From contig NZ_JAAIIF010000008.1 in the NCBI RefSeq assembly GCF_012932675.1, forward strand, positions 434,001 through 498,000: a stretch of DNA of 64,000 nt, given 5' to 3'. Both the position numbers and the translations under genes were made by a program. Below, in pieces: positions 1-8,492 of the stretch (the stretch's first letter is position 1; every line of letters starts with the position of its first letter). Under the pieces are notes generated by a model. The model did not search any database, was not told where the DNA came from, and was given only the letters and a program-made list of their open reading frames with translations. Origin of the DNA: Bifidobacterium erythrocebi (GTDB taxonomy: Bacteria; Actinomycetota; Actinomycetes; Actinomycetales; Bifidobacteriaceae).

Positions 1-675
1 ACCCTCGCCGGAGACGTCTCGCGTGATGGAGGTGTTCTCCCCCGACTTGCGCGCGATCTTGTCGATCTCGTCGATATAGACGATGCCGTGCTCCGCCTTG
101 GACACGTCGCCGTCCGCCGCCTGCAGCAGCCGTTGCAGCACGGTCTCCACGTCGTCGCCCACATAGCCGGCCTCGGTGAGCGTGGTGGCATCGGTGATGA
201 CGAACGGCACGTTCATCACCTTGGCGAGCGTCTGGGCCAGATAGGTCTTGCCCACGCCGGTGGGACCCAGGAGCAGGATGTTCGATTTGGCCACCTGTAC
301 GTCGCGCAACGGGTCGGACGGGGAATCGTCATCGCCCCTTGTCGCAGGGCCGACCTGGCCGGCCGCTTCGCACAGTTCCATGTTGACACGCTTGTAATGG
401 TTGTATACGGCCACGGAAAGAGCGCGTTTGGCGGTCTGCTGGCCGATGACGTACCGGTCGAGATACTCGTTGATCTGCATGGGCTTGGGCAGGGTGAGCG
501 CATTGACCTCGACGTCCTTGATGCGCTCGTCGGAGATGATGTTCGCACACAGCTCGATGCATTCGTCGCAGATGGCGGCACCCTGGCCGGTGACCAGCTT
601 GCGCACCTGATGCTCGGTCTTGCCGCAGAACGTGCACTTCGGTATTTCGTCGTTATAGTCCACTACACGTCCCAT
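1..675 (-). CDS. clpX: ATP-dependent Clp protease ATP-binding subunit ClpX, N-terminal part (runs off left edge)
   Basis: ClpX is the AAA+ unfoldase that feeds substrates to the ClpP peptidase. The 225 codons present start with a C4 zinc-binding domain (Cys14, Cys17, Cys36, Cys39). A Walker A motif GPTGVGKT follows at about residues 137-144, and a Walker B segment IVYIDEIDK lies near residue 200. The C-terminal half of the AAA+ module and the IGF loop lie beyond base 1. The ATG at 675 is preceded by a strong AGGAGG. The gene is the third of a clpP1-clpP2-clpX run on the minus strand, 130 bp after clpP2. A 14-bp hairpin in that gap could lower read-through. Codon use looks like its neighbours. 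Confidence 0.96.
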   Translation of the reverse strand, partial: MGRVVDYNDEIPKCTFCGKTEHQVRKLVTGQGAAICDECIELCANIISDERIKDVEVNALTLPKPMQINEYLDRYVIGQQTAKRALSVAVYNHYKRVNMELCEAAGQVGPATRGDDDSPSDPLRDVQVAKSNILLLGPTGVGKTYLAQTLAKVMNVPFVITDATTLTEAGYVGDDVETVLQRLLQAADGDVSKAEHGIVYIDEIDKIARKSGENTSITRDVSGEG

Positions 676-721
676 GCGGCCCCTCCTGCAAATGCGCGAA
701 TCGATTATGTTCCATCAAACA

Positions 722-757
722 CCATACCCCCGCCCGTATCTTGGGGCGGGGGTATGG
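722..757 (-). terminator. Hairpin between clpP2 and clpX
   Basis: A perfect 14-bp inverted repeat (CCATACCCCCGCCC at 722-735 and its complement at 744-757) with an 8-base loop lies between the two genes. It has no T-run after it on the minus strand, so it may be an attenuator or RNA-processing stem and not a full terminator. Confidence 0.5.
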
Positions 758-805
758 GTAAGGATTCCAAGACGTGGCGGGGTTCAGCCCCTCACGCCTT
801 CCGCA

Positions 806-1453
806 TCACTGGCGGTGTTCGAGCACCTCGTCGACGATGCCGTAGTCCTTCGCCTCCTGGGCGGTGAGGAAGGTGTCGACCTCGATGTCCTTGCGGATGC
901 GCTCGACCGGCTGACCGGTGTGCTTGGCCAGCGTGTTCTCCAACCATTCGCGCATGCGCAGCATCTCACGTGCCTGGATCTCGATCTCGGTGGCCTTGCC
1001 GAAACCCTGGTCGATGGCCGGCTGGTGGATCAGCACGCGGGCGTTCGGCAGCATCAGGCGCTTGCCCTCGGCACCGGCGGCCAGCAGGATGGCCGCCGCG
1101 GAGGCAGCCTGGCCGAGGCACACGGTCTGCACGTCGGGCTTGATGTACTGCATGGTGTCATAGATGGCGGTCATGGCGGTCATCGAGCCGCCCGGGGAGT
1201 TGATGTACATCATCACATCGCGGTTCGGATCCTGGCTTTCCAGAACCAGCAGCTGCGCCATGATGTCGTCGGCGGAGGTGTCGTCCACCTGCACGCCGAG
1301 GAAGATGATGCGATCCTCGAACAGCCTGGAATAGGCGTCCATGGTCTTCATGCCGTACGGCGTCTTCTCGCTGAACTGCGGCATGACATAACGGTTGGTC
1401 GGCCCGGCAAGACGCTGGGCGCGGGCTACGAACTGCGCTTCCTCGCTAGCCAT
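806..1453 (-). CDS. clpP: ATP-dependent Clp protease proteolytic subunit ClpP2
   Basis: This is a serine peptidase subunit of the Clp protease, 215 residues from the ATG at 1453. The catalytic Ser lies in GQAASAAAILLAAG and the catalytic His in ARVLIHQP, both typical of the family. A GTG at 1459 overlaps the clpP1 stop codon, but the GGGGAG sequence fits better as ribosome binding site for the ATG at 1453. Translational coupling to clpP1 is likely. Two different ClpP subunits encoded in tandem are usual in actinobacteria, where they commonly form a mixed ClpP1P2 barrel. That this pair does so is inferred from the family. Confidence 0.95.
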   Translation of the reverse strand: MASEEAQFVARAQRLAGPTNRYVMPQFSEKTPYGMKTMDAYSRLFEDRIIFLGVQVDDTSADDIMAQLLVLESQDPNRDVMMYINSPGGSMTAMTAIYDTMQYIKPDVQTVCLGQAASAAAILLAAGAEGKRLMLPNARVLIHQPAIDQGFGKATEIEIQAREMLRMREWLENTLAKHTGQPVERIRKDIEVDTFLTAQEAKDYGIVDEVLEHRQ

Positions 1454-1455
1454 GT

Positions 1456-2079
1456 TCACTCTCCCCTCATGCTGTCGCGCGTGGTGATGATCTTATCCAC
1501 GAAGCCGTAATCCAAGGCTTCCTGCGCGGTGAACCAGTGATCGTATTCGTTGTCGCGGTAGATTTCCTCGACGGTGTGGCCGGTCTGTTCTGCGGTCAGC
1601 TCGCTCATGGTCTTCTTCATATCCATGATGAGCTCGGCATTGATGCGCACATCGGTGGTGGTGCCGCCGATACCACCGGACGGCTGGTGCATCAGCACAC
1701 GGGCATGGGACGTCAGATAACGCTTGCCCTTCGTGCCGGAGCTCAGCAGGAACTGACCCATCGAGGCGCACATGCCCAGGCCGACCGTAGCCACATCGGG
1801 TTCGATGAGCTGCATGGTGTCGTAGATGGCCATGCCTGCGGTGATCGAGCCGCCCGGGGAATTGATGTACAGCCAGATGTCCTTCTTCGGATCCTCGGCG
1901 GCCAGCATCAGCATCTGCGCGCTGATGCGGTTGGCCATCTCATCCTTGACCTCCTCGCCCATCCAGATGATGCGATCCTTGAGGAGTCGATTGAAAATCG
2001 GATCGACCGGACCGGCGGGCGCATCCTCGCCAGCCATGACCGGAAGGGTTGCAAAAGTGTTGTTCACCATGCTCTCCAT
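1456..2079 (-). CDS. clpP: ATP-dependent Clp protease proteolytic subunit ClpP1
   Basis: This is the first peptidase gene of the clp operon, 207 residues from 2079. The Ser motif is [14 protein letters not shown], the His motif is [11 protein letters not shown], and the family-typical [16 protein letters not shown] segment reads [16 protein letters not shown] second ATG at 2070 is possible, but its upstream GGAG sits too close to serve as a ribosome binding site, so the first ATG is kept with moderate certainty. The stop overlaps the start region of clpP2. The promoter should lie in the 206-bp divergent gap shared with the cupin gene. I did not find a convincing ClgR or HspR site there. Confidence 0.95.
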   Translation of the reverse strand: MESMVNNTFATLPVMAGEDAPAGPVDPIFNRLLKDRIIWMGEEVKDEMANRISAQMLMLAAEDPKKDIWLYINSPGGSITAGMAIYDTMQLIEPDVATVGLGMCASMGQFLLSSGTKGKRYLTSHARVLMHQPSGGIGGTTTDVRINAELIMDMKKTMSELTAEQTGHTVEEIYRDNEYDHWFTAQEALDYGFVDKIITTRDSMRGE

Positions 2080-2285
2080 TCGAATTACATATTCTTCAAC
2101 ATTTCTCAGACTACCGCCCCGAAGAGACGGATGGCCATTTTTACGCCCTTTTGCCGTCTTTTCAGCTCCCCGCGTACCCGCCGCACGCGCTTCATGGGCG
2201 TTTCAGGCAAACCCGTCCGGCCCCTGCCCCACCTCATTCGGCCCTGTACAGTAGGCAGTGCACAGAACATCCGAAAGGAGCCGAC

Positions 2286-2633
2286 ATGGCAGAACATGAA
2301 ACCCCGACCAATGCGATGAGCTTCATCGACCAGCTGGAACCGTTGGTGCAGATTCAGGAGGAGGCCACCGTCTCACGCACGGTGATGAGCGTCGAGGGTG
2401 CGAACGTGGTGCTTTTCACCTTCGACAAGGGGCAGGAGCTGAGCGAGCACACCGCAGCGATGCCGGTGTTCGTGCAGGTGCTCAAGGGCAGGCTGGAGGT
2501 GACCGGCGGCGATGAGACCGTCGAGCTTGTGCCTGGCGGACTCGTGCACTTCACCACCCGTCTGCCCCACGCGATCCGTGCGCTCGAACCGAGCGTGATG
2601 ATGCTCACCATGATGACCGGTTCCAAGAGCTGA
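2286..2633 (+). CDS. Small cupin-domain protein
   Basis: The 115-residue product is a single small beta-barrel cupin. The motif order fits the family: a G-x4-xxH-like segment (GQELSEHTA), a central LKGRLEV strand and the second cupin motif GGLVHFTTRLPHAIRALE. These His and Glu residues could bind a metal. The start at 2286 has AAAGGAG upstream. The gene stands alone, divergent from clpP1, and is followed by a clear terminator. The substrate or sensed ligand cannot be told from sequence. Small cupins of this kind are often general sensors or isomerases. Confidence 0.85.
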   Translation: MAEHETPTNAMSFIDQLEPLVQIQEEATVSRTVMSVEGANVVLFTFDKGQELSEHTAAMPVFVQVLKGRLEVTGGDETVELVPGGLVHFTTRLPHAIRALEPSVMMLTMMTGSKS

Positions 2634-2648
2634 ACCGGCGCGGTAGCA

Positions 2649-2695
2649 GAAAACGCCCACAAGGCCGCCTTTGACGGACCTGCGGGCGTTTTCGT
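2649..2695 (+). terminator. Terminator after the cupin gene
   Basis: AAAACGCCC and GGGCGTTTT arms flank a GC-rich inner region and lie 16 bp after the stop. The T-run is on the plus strand. The arms are symmetrical, so it may also serve the YkoE-like gene from the other side. Confidence 0.7.
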
Positions 2696-2733
2696 ATTCG
2701 ACTGCGGGGCGTCGAGCCCCCTCGCATGCCGAT

Positions 2734-3453
2734 TTAATCGGCTACGGCTTCACCGCGCATCGCACGCCCGGATGCCAACTTGTCCAATGCGCCGGTCTTG
2801 GCGAGCGCCACATAGAGGAACCAGCTCGCCACGCCGGCGATCAGCACGCCGCCGATCACCTCGCAGATCATATGCGTGATGCCGCGCGGGCTGAGCAGCG
2901 CCACGCCGGCATAGCGGAACAGCAGCAGGTATATGCCGTATTCCAGGCCGGTAAGCGCCCCTCCCAGCGCGGCGAGAGGCAGCGTGAAGCGACGGTAGTG
3001 GGTCGCGGTGAAGGGAATTTCCGAGCACAGGCCCTGCAGGGCGGCGGAAATCACCACGAATCCGAACGCGTACTGGTTGCCGATCACCATTTCCGCGAAC
3101 GAGCCGACCAGATTGACGTATATGGCGGCACCCGGCTTGCGGATCACCAGCACGGCGAACACGCCGGAGGCGTACCAGACGGCATGGAACAGGCTCGCCA
3201 GACCGGGCAGCACCGCGCCGAGCAGCGCGGAGAGCGCAGGATAGACGAAATTGAAGCCCTGGAAGATCACGCCGCAGGCAACGCCGATGGCCGCGCCGAC
3301 CGCTATGTCGGCGGGAGCCCAGCGCAGACGCCTGCTCGTCGCCTTGCGGTTGCCACGTTCGCTTCCCCGCCCGTTTCCGTTCGCTGCGGGGCCATTCCCC
3401 TTCGGCTGTGCGTTCTTATGATCCAATGATGCGCTGGTCGACTGTGCAGACAT
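2734..3453 (-). CDS. YkoE-like ECF transporter S component
   Basis: This is an integral membrane substrate-binding (S) component of the ECF vitamin-transporter type, 239 residues from the ATG at 3453 (AGGAAG 9 bases upstream; the longer frame to 3486 lacks a ribosome binding site). About 45 hydrophilic Ser/Gly/Asn/Arg-rich residues precede the membrane domain, which begins RLRWAPADIAVGAAIGVACG and has five or six hydrophobic segments. The FAEMVIGNQYAFG stretch resembles the YkoE family, linked elsewhere to thiamine precursor (hydroxymethylpyrimidine) uptake. No ATPase or T-component gene is adjacent, so it presumably shares an energising module encoded elsewhere. Substrate is inferred from family only. 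Confidence 0.8.
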   Translation of the reverse strand: MSAQSTSASLDHKNAQPKGNGPAANGNGRGSERGNRKATSRRLRWAPADIAVGAAIGVACGVIFQGFNFVYPALSALLGAVLPGLASLFHAVWYASGVFAVLVIRKPGAAIYVNLVGSFAEMVIGNQYAFGFVVISAALQGLCSEIPFTATHYRRFTLPLAALGGALTGLEYGIYLLLFRYAGVALLSPRGITHMICEVIGGVLIAGVASWFLYVALAKTGALDKLASGRAMRGEAVAD

Positions 3454-3534
3454 ACGACGCTTCCTGTTCCTGGTGTGGCCGCGCACAGCGATTCGTTCGG
3501 GGCCAGCGGCACGGTTTCATACGTACATGAACGA

Positions 3535-3577
3535 GGGGCGCATACCCCAAAAACCGAGCTGGCTTTCCGGGCGCCCC
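3535..3577 (-). promoter_or_regulatory. Possible structured 5' leader of the YkoE-like gene
   Basis: A perfect 7-bp closing stem (GGGGCGC at 3577-3571, GCGCCCC at 3541-3535) encloses a 29-base internal region containing TTTTT. It lies about 80 bases upstream of the YkoE-like start. I looked for the conserved TPP riboswitch elements (CTGAGA and a CTGATCTGGATAAT-like stretch) and did not find them. Function unknown. Confidence 0.3.
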
Positions 3578-3748
3578 TTGACCTGCGCGGCACGGGCGGA
3601 GACGCCGCCGACCACTATACACACCGATACGCACCGATTCAGACCACGTTTCATAGGACCCATGCCGTCATGTCTTGGGCGACAAGCAAGACTTGCGACC
3701 ATCCCATCATTGCGTTGCGACGCCCACACCGTTACGTCATCCAGATAC

Positions 3749-3782
3749 AAGAAAACCCCTTGCCGGAGCAAGGGGTTTCATT
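3749..3782 (-). terminator. Terminator of the tRNA-Ala transcript
   Basis: A 10-bp stem AACCCCTTGC / GCAAGGGGTT with loop TCCG is followed on the minus strand by TTCTTG. It lies just downstream of the proximal tRNA-Ala. Confidence 0.8.
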
Positions 3783-3788
3783 CACCTG

Positions 3789-3861
3789 TGGAGCTAAGGG
3801 GATTCGAACCCCTGACCCTCTCCATGCCATGGAGATGCGCTACCAGCTGCGCCATAGCCCC
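3789..3861 (-). tRNA. tRNA-Ala (anticodon GGC), copy 2
   Basis: This is a 73-nt class I cloverleaf. The anticodon stem-loop is TCTCC-ATGGCAT-GGAGA, giving anticodon GGC. The acceptor stem contains the G3-U70 pair that defines alanine identity, and the T-loop is normal. CCA is not encoded. It is identical in the mature region to the copy 150 bp upstream. Confidence 0.97.
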
Positions 3862-3938
3862 GTTTTCATTTATCTGACCCAGCGAGCGAAGCCGCCCGAC
3901 TGAATCAGGGAGAGATACTTAAATCAAGCACCTCATCG

Positions 3939-4011
3939 TGGAGCTAAGGGGATTCGAACCCCTGACCCTCTCCATGCCATGGAGATGCGCTACCAGCTGC
4001 GCCATAGCCCC
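3939..4011 (-). tRNA. tRNA-Ala (anticodon GGC), copy 1
   Basis: Same sequence as the copy at 3789-3861. The 5' flank, ATAAATGAAAAC directly before the mature tRNA, is also shared, which points to a recent tandem duplication with a 150-bp period. Both are probably co-transcribed and end at the 3749-3782 terminator. Confidence 0.97.
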
Positions 4012-4244
4012 GTTTTCATTTATCCGTTCTTTGCGAACCTCGAATACAATACGACGGAATGTCTAAATACGCAAACGAGGCGTGTCGCACATGCCAACAA
4101 GAAGCAGATTTTCGTTGGAATTCCGCCGTTTTTACGCGACACGCCGAGCGTAGATAAGGGCGGCGATGCCGGCACCGCTGCCCTCGAAAAATCTCAACGT
4201 GTTCCGCTCTCCCCTGCCTTAACAGCAAACAGGAGCCCCGCATG

Positions 4245-4943
4245 TCAGCGTTCGCGCTCCCACTCGTCCGTATCGGCGATGGCCGGGCCATGGTTGTAAT
4301 CCATCAGCCTCCAGCGCAGATCGCCCTCGGCGGTATCCATCGGAATCAGCCGCACCCAGTGCGCATTGCCCATGGATAGCACGCTGGCAAACGTCGGATC
4401 CACCTGGTTAAGCCCCAGCAAGGTCTGCAACGTCTGGGAAATCCATGCGCCATGGGAGAAGATGTACAGGTCGGTATCGTCGCCGGCACGCGTGGACCAG
4501 TCATTGATCGCCGCAACGCCGCGTGCGCCCACGGCGCTTTTCGCTTCGGCGCCATACTTCATCTCGCCGTCCTTGTGATCGACCCAAAGCTTGAAGTCCT
4601 CAGGGTAACGCTCAGCCAGTTCGGAGACCGCATGGCCGTCCCACTGGCCGAAGCTGCGTTCGCGCACGCGCGGATCCGGGTGCAGTTCGGCTCCACCCAA
4701 CACGTCGGCGAACGCCTGTGCGGTGGCCCTCGCGCGCCCAAGATCGGAGCAGACGATCAGCTGGTGGCTCACCTGCGGCCGCCTGTCCACATACAGATCC
4801 TTTAGGGCAAGGGCGGTTTGCCTGACCTGCCACTGCCCCACGGCGTCCAAGGGGATGTCCACCTGGCCTTGGAGGCGGTGTGCCGCGTTGTATGAGGTGC
4901 GTCCGTGGCGGACGAGGAAAATGGAACGAACGTGTTGTGGCAT
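4245..4943 (-). CDS. Histidine phosphatase family protein (phosphoglycerate mutase-like)
   Basis: This 232-residue cytosolic phosphatase-fold protein has the phosphohistidine signature LVRHGRTSYN near the N-terminus. A second catalytic His lies in FSHGAWI, and RERSFGQWDGH supplies the conserved Glu region. Enzymes of this fold act as phosphatases or mutases on many substrates, so the substrate is unassigned. The start at 4943 follows a purine-rich AAGAAAG. The gene order glmU, rsfS, then a phosphatase of this kind suggests one envelope/ribosome-biogenesis cluster, although a large hairpin separates it from rsfS. Confidence 0.88.
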   Translation of the reverse strand: MPQHVRSIFLVRHGRTSYNAAHRLQGQVDIPLDAVGQWQVRQTALALKDLYVDRRPQVSHQLIVCSDLGRARATAQAFADVLGGAELHPDPRVRERSFGQWDGHAVSELAERYPEDFKLWVDHKDGEMKYGAEAKSAVGARGVAAINDWSTRAGDDTDLYIFSHGAWISQTLQTLLGLNQVDPTFASVLSMGNAHWVRLIPMDTAEGDLRWRLMDYNHGPAIADTDEWERER

Positions 4944-5044
4944 GTGAATCTTTCTTTTTCTCAGTTCCGATGACTATTCCCGATGATTGCAGTCTGTTGA
5001 CCGCGCTCCGGTGACTGCGTTCCGGTGACGGCCGAATATGGCAA

Positions 5045-5103
5045 AGGCCCGCCGCCGCGAACCGTATATGCGATGCGTATACGGTATTCGCGGCCGCAGG
5101 CCC
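5045..5103 (-). terminator. Long hairpin between rsfS and the histidine phosphatase gene
   Basis: An imperfect inverted repeat with arms at about 5046-5068 and 5078-5103 could fold into a long, very stable stem. There is no long T-run on the minus strand. It may be a terminator, an mRNA-stabilising stem or a processing site. Confidence 0.5.
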
Positions 5104-5131
5104 TGGTCTCACGCAATCATGCGGCTACGGC

Positions 5132-5548
5132 TCACTCGGCGTCGGAATCGGCCGTGTCGGCGTTATCCGCGCTGGTTTCCGGGTGTTCGAGCTGCAGGTC
5201 GATCTGTGGGCAATCACGCCACAGACGCTCCAGGTTGTAGTATTCGCGCGATTCGGTGTGCATCACATGAATCACGTAATCGCCGTAATCGAGCAGCACC
5301 CACTGCCCTTCCGTCAGACCCTCGCGTTCACGCGGCTGACGCTTGCCGCACTTCAGGTACAGATCGCGTTCGATCTCCTCGGCCACGGCAAGCACCTGGC
5401 GCTCGTTTGAGGCGGTGGCGACCATCATGATGTCGGTGATGCCGAGCGGCACGGTCACGTCGAAGGCGACGATGTCGGTGGCCTTCATACGATCGGCGGC
5501 CGCCGCGGCAACGCGGATGTCGTCGATGGAGGATTGCAAAGCTGGCAT
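5132..5548 (-). CDS. rsfS: Ribosome silencing factor RsfS (Iojap family)
   Basis: RsfS binds ribosomal protein L14 (uL14) and blocks joining of the subunits when nutrients are scarce. The 138-residue product has the whole Iojap/DUF143 core: D-I-V-A-F-D-V near the start, TDIMMVATASNERQVLAVAEEI, then W-V-L-L-D-Y-GDYVIHVMH and the ending REYYNLERLW. An acidic Asp/Glu/Ala tail of about 20 residues follows. It sits downstream of glmU on the minus strand, 119 bp after it, and upstream of the histidine phosphatase. The usual nadD neighbour is missing here. Confidence 0.95.
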   Translation of the reverse strand: MPALQSSIDDIRVAAAAADRMKATDIVAFDVTVPLGITDIMMVATASNERQVLAVAEEIERDLYLKCGKRQPREREGLTEGQWVLLDYGDYVIHVMHTESREYYNLERLWRDCPQIDLQLEHPETSADNADTADSDAE

Positions 5549-5667
5549 GGGTTTCCTTCCCGGTTATTCGATTCCTGCTGTATGCAGAGTGTGTATGGGT
5601 GTATGTGGTGAGGCGAGCGAAGCCCTTCCGGGCTTCTGCATTGTGACGCCTAGGGTTATCAGGGGGC

Positions 5668-7050
5668 TCAGCGCTCCCAGGCGGGCTTCCATCCTTCGAC
5701 GTTGTGCTGCGTGTTCTCGGAGTACACCATGGAATCGCTCGGCACCTCATGGCGAACCACAGAACCGGCACCAGTCGTCACATTGTCCCCGACCTCGACC
5801 GGGGCGACGAACAGGTTGCCCGCGCCCACATGGCAGCCGGCACCGATCTTAGTACGGTTCTTGTGCACGCCATCGTAATTGGCGGTGATGGTACCGCCAC
5901 CGATATTGGTGTGATCGCCCAGTTCGGCGTCGCCCACGTAGCTCAGGTGCGGCACCTTGGTGCCGTTGCCGATATGCGCCTTCTTCATTTCCACGAACGC
6001 GCCGGCCTTCGCGCCCTCGCCGAACTCGTTGCCCGGGCGCAGATACGTCCACGGGCCGATGTTCGCGCCACGGCCGATATGGGACTCCTGCACGCGGGAA
6101 CGCTCCACCACGGCGTCGTCATCCACCACGGCGTCGATCAGCGTGGTGTACGGGCCCACTACGGCATTCTCGCCGATAACGGTATGCCCCTGCAGGAAGC
6201 TGCCCGGCAGAATCACAGCGTCACGGCCGATCTGCACGTCATCCTCGATCCACGTGGTCTGCGGATCGAGAATATCGACGCCGGCACGCATCCACTGCTC
6301 GCACACGCGAATGTTATGCGCCTTGGCAAGGGCGGCAAGCTGCACACGGTCGTTCACGCCCTCCACGCTCAGTGGATCGGGTGCGGCGAACGCGCCCACC
6401 GCGCTCTCCTGCTTGGCGGTCTCCAGCGCGTCGGTCAGGTAGAACTCGCCCTGTGCATTGTCGGATTTCAGGCCGGCAATCGCCTTGGTCAGCACGGCGG
6501 CATCGAACACGTACACGGAAGTGTTCACCTCATGCACGGCCAGTTCGCTGCTGTTGGCGTCCTTCTGTTCCACGATGCGCAGCACGTTGCCTTCGCTGTC
6601 GCGGATGATGCGGCCATACCCGGTCGGATCATCGAGCACGGTGGTGAGCACGGTGGCGCCGTTGCCGCTCTTGTTGTGGAAGTCAAGCAACGCGCCAAGG
6701 GTCTCGGAATCAAGCAACGGCATGTCGGATGCCGCGATGAGCACGGAACCGGTGAGCTCGCCATTGGCGGTAAGCTCATCCATGGCGCACTGCACGGCAC
6801 GGCCGGTACCCGGCTTGTCGTCCTGATTGACGATGGTGACGTTCTCGTTATAGGAACGCGCGGTCTCGGCCACACGCTCGCCCTGGAAGCGAACGACCAC
6901 GGCAAGGGTGCCGGGGTTCAGCGCGGAAACGGAGTCCATGACTCGGTTCAGGAAGGTTTTCCCTGCAAAAGTGTGCAGCACCTTCGGCTTGTTGGAACGC
7001 ATGCGGGTGCCCTCACCCGCGGCGAGAATAATTGCAGCGGACAATGCCAT
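5668..7050 (-). CDS. glmU: Bifunctional UDP-N-acetylglucosamine pyrophosphorylase / glucosamine-1-phosphate N-acetyltransferase
   Basis: GlmU performs the last two steps to UDP-GlcNAc, the precursor of peptidoglycan. The 460-residue product opens with the nucleotidyltransferase signature LAAGEGTRMRSNKPKVLH. The C-terminal half is a left-handed beta helix of hexapeptide repeats and contains the acetyltransferase segment GNEFGEGAKAGAFVEMKKA. The start at 7050 has AGGAGAG upstream, while the longer frame to 7113 has none. It lies just downstream of tRNA-Gln and its terminator, and upstream of rsfS. Confidence 0.96.
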   Translation of the reverse strand: MALSAAIILAAGEGTRMRSNKPKVLHTFAGKTFLNRVMDSVSALNPGTLAVVVRFQGERVAETARSYNENVTIVNQDDKPGTGRAVQCAMDELTANGELTGSVLIAASDMPLLDSETLGALLDFHNKSGNGATVLTTVLDDPTGYGRIIRDSEGNVLRIVEQKDANSSELAVHEVNTSVYVFDAAVLTKAIAGLKSDNAQGEFYLTDALETAKQESAVGAFAAPDPLSVEGVNDRVQLAALAKAHNIRVCEQWMRAGVDILDPQTTWIEDDVQIGRDAVILPGSFLQGHTVIGENAVVGPYTTLIDAVVDDDAVVERSRVQESHIGRGANIGPWTYLRPGNEFGEGAKAGAFVEMKKAHIGNGTKVPHLSYVGDAELGDHTNIGGGTITANYDGVHKNRTKIGAGCHVGAGNLFVAPVEVGDNVTTGAGSVVRHEVPSDSMVYSENTQHNVEGWKPAWER

Positions 7051-7095
7051 TCTGTTTGCTCTCCTGTCTATGTGTGCCATGACGGATGAAACGAC

Positions 7096-7132
7096 AAACG
7101 GCCATCCGGCCAAAAAAGCCGGGTGGCCGTTT
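7096..7132 (-). terminator. Terminator of tRNA-Gln
   Basis: An AAACGGCCA...GGCCGTTT hairpin with a T6 loop, placed directly downstream of tRNA-Gln on the minus strand and ahead of glmU. Confidence 0.7.
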
Positions 7133-7138
7133 CATGGG

Positions 7139-7209
7139 CTCCCCCACCTGGACTCGAACCAAGACAAAGGGTTCCAAAGACCCGTGTGCTGCCATTACAC
7201 CATGGGGGA
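7139..7209 (-). tRNA. tRNA-Gln (anticodon TTG)
   Basis: This is a 71-nt cloverleaf with acceptor stem TCCCCCA/TGGGGGA and anticodon loop CTTTGGA, giving TTG. The T-arm is standard and CCA is not encoded. The weak first pair of the acceptor stem (T-A) is usual for tRNA-Gln. Confidence 0.93.
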
Positions 7210-7339
7210 ACGGCGAGCGTAAGCCCGCCAAGTGTTTATTATGCCACACGTTTCGCGTGCGACGCGTCGGTGTGGCGTTTTTAGTTATCGTTCCGGTATT
7301 CCGGAAGGTGCACGAAGCCTCGCGGCCCCGCAGTGCACC

Positions 7340-8362
7340 TTAGGCGAAGAGGAATCCCTTGCCGTGATGCTCCGGGTACGTGTCGAACAGTTCGGCGACG
7401 GAACCGTCCTCGAACACGGCGCGGATGGCGCTGGCCAGCAGCGGCGCGATGGACAGGACCGTCAGACCGTCCCAGCGCTTCTCATCCGGAATCGGAACGG
7501 TGTCGGTGAGGACGACCTCGCGCGCACCGCAGTTCTTGAGGCGTTCGACGGCCGGTCCGGAGAGCACGCCGTGCGTGGCGACCACGGTCACGGACTTGGC
7601 TCCGGCTTCCTTCAGCACGTTGCATGCGCCGGCGATGGTGCCCGCGGTGTCGATCAGATCGTCGACGAGCACGCAGTCCTTGCCTTCGACGTCACCGACC
7701 ACGCGGTTGGCGACGGCCTGGTTCGGACGGGTGATGTCGCGGGTCTTGTGCACGAAGGCGAGCGGGCCGCCGCCGAGGCGCTGAGCCCACTGTTCGGCCA
7801 CGCGAATGCGGCCGGCGTCCGGGGAGACGACGGCGACGTTGTCGAGCTGGCCTTGGAAACGATCGCGGATGTAGTCGACGAGCACCGGCATGGCGATGAG
7901 ATGGTCGACCGGGCCGTCGAAGAAGCCCTGAGACTGTGCGGCGTGCAGATCGACGGACATGATGCGGTCGGCACCTGCGGTCTTGAGCAGGTCGAAGATG
8001 AGACGGCAGGAGATGGGCTCGCGGCCGCGGTGCTTCTTATCCTGGCGGGAGTAGCCCAGCAGCGGGCACACGGCGGTGATGGAGCGGGCGGAGGCACGCT
8101 TGAGCGCATCGATCATGATGAGCTGTTCCATGATCGCCTTGTTGATCGGCTGGTAATGGCTTTGCAGTACGAAGACGTCGGCGCCGCGCACGGATTCGGT
8201 GTAGCGCACATACATCTCGCCGTTGGCGAAGTCGTATGCCGTGGTTTCGAGTACGTCAATGCCGAGTTGATCGGCAACATCCTGAGCAAGTTTCGGATGA
8301 ACTCTTCCCGTTACGAGAATGAGGTTTTTATCTGGCTTCCCTTCAAGGATTGCGCTCACCAT
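7340..8362 (-). CDS. prs: Ribose-phosphate pyrophosphokinase
   Basis: This enzyme makes PRPP from ribose 5-phosphate and ATP for nucleotide, His and Trp synthesis. The 340 residues match class I PRPP synthases. The PRPP-synthase signature DLHAAQSQGFFDGPVDHL lies in the middle, the catalytic region PLLGYSRQDKKHRGREPIS precedes it, and the PRPP-binding loop DDLIDTAGTIAGA is in the C-terminal third. The gene is upstream of tRNA-Gln and glmU on the same strand, so PRPP and UDP-GlcNAc supply sit together, a pairing common in Gram-positive bacteria. Confidence 0.96.
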   Translation of the reverse strand: MVSAILEGKPDKNLILVTGRVHPKLAQDVADQLGIDVLETTAYDFANGEMYVRYTESVRGADVFVLQSHYQPINKAIMEQLIMIDALKRASARSITAVCPLLGYSRQDKKHRGREPISCRLIFDLLKTAGADRIMSVDLHAAQSQGFFDGPVDHLIAMPVLVDYIRDRFQGQLDNVAVVSPDAGRIRVAEQWAQRLGGGPLAFVHKTRDITRPNQAVANRVVGDVEGKDCVLVDDLIDTAGTIAGACNVLKEAGAKSVTVVATHGVLSGPAVERLKNCGAREVVLTDTVPIPDEKRWDGLTVLSIAPLLASAIRAVFEDGSVAELFDTYPEHHGKGFLFA

Positions 8363-8492
8363 TATCTCCCAAAAGTTTTGTTAGTCATGGGCTTGTAAGC
8401 CCTAAGTGTAGCGACCTACGCCGACCGCAACACTCCCCCGGCGATTACCCGCTCACGCTCACGCTGGCCGTTCTTTCCCGGAGGCGCGGGAA

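Noticed and set aside
3454..3640. TPP riboswitch
   Set aside because: The conserved core sequences could not be found by eye on the minus strand.
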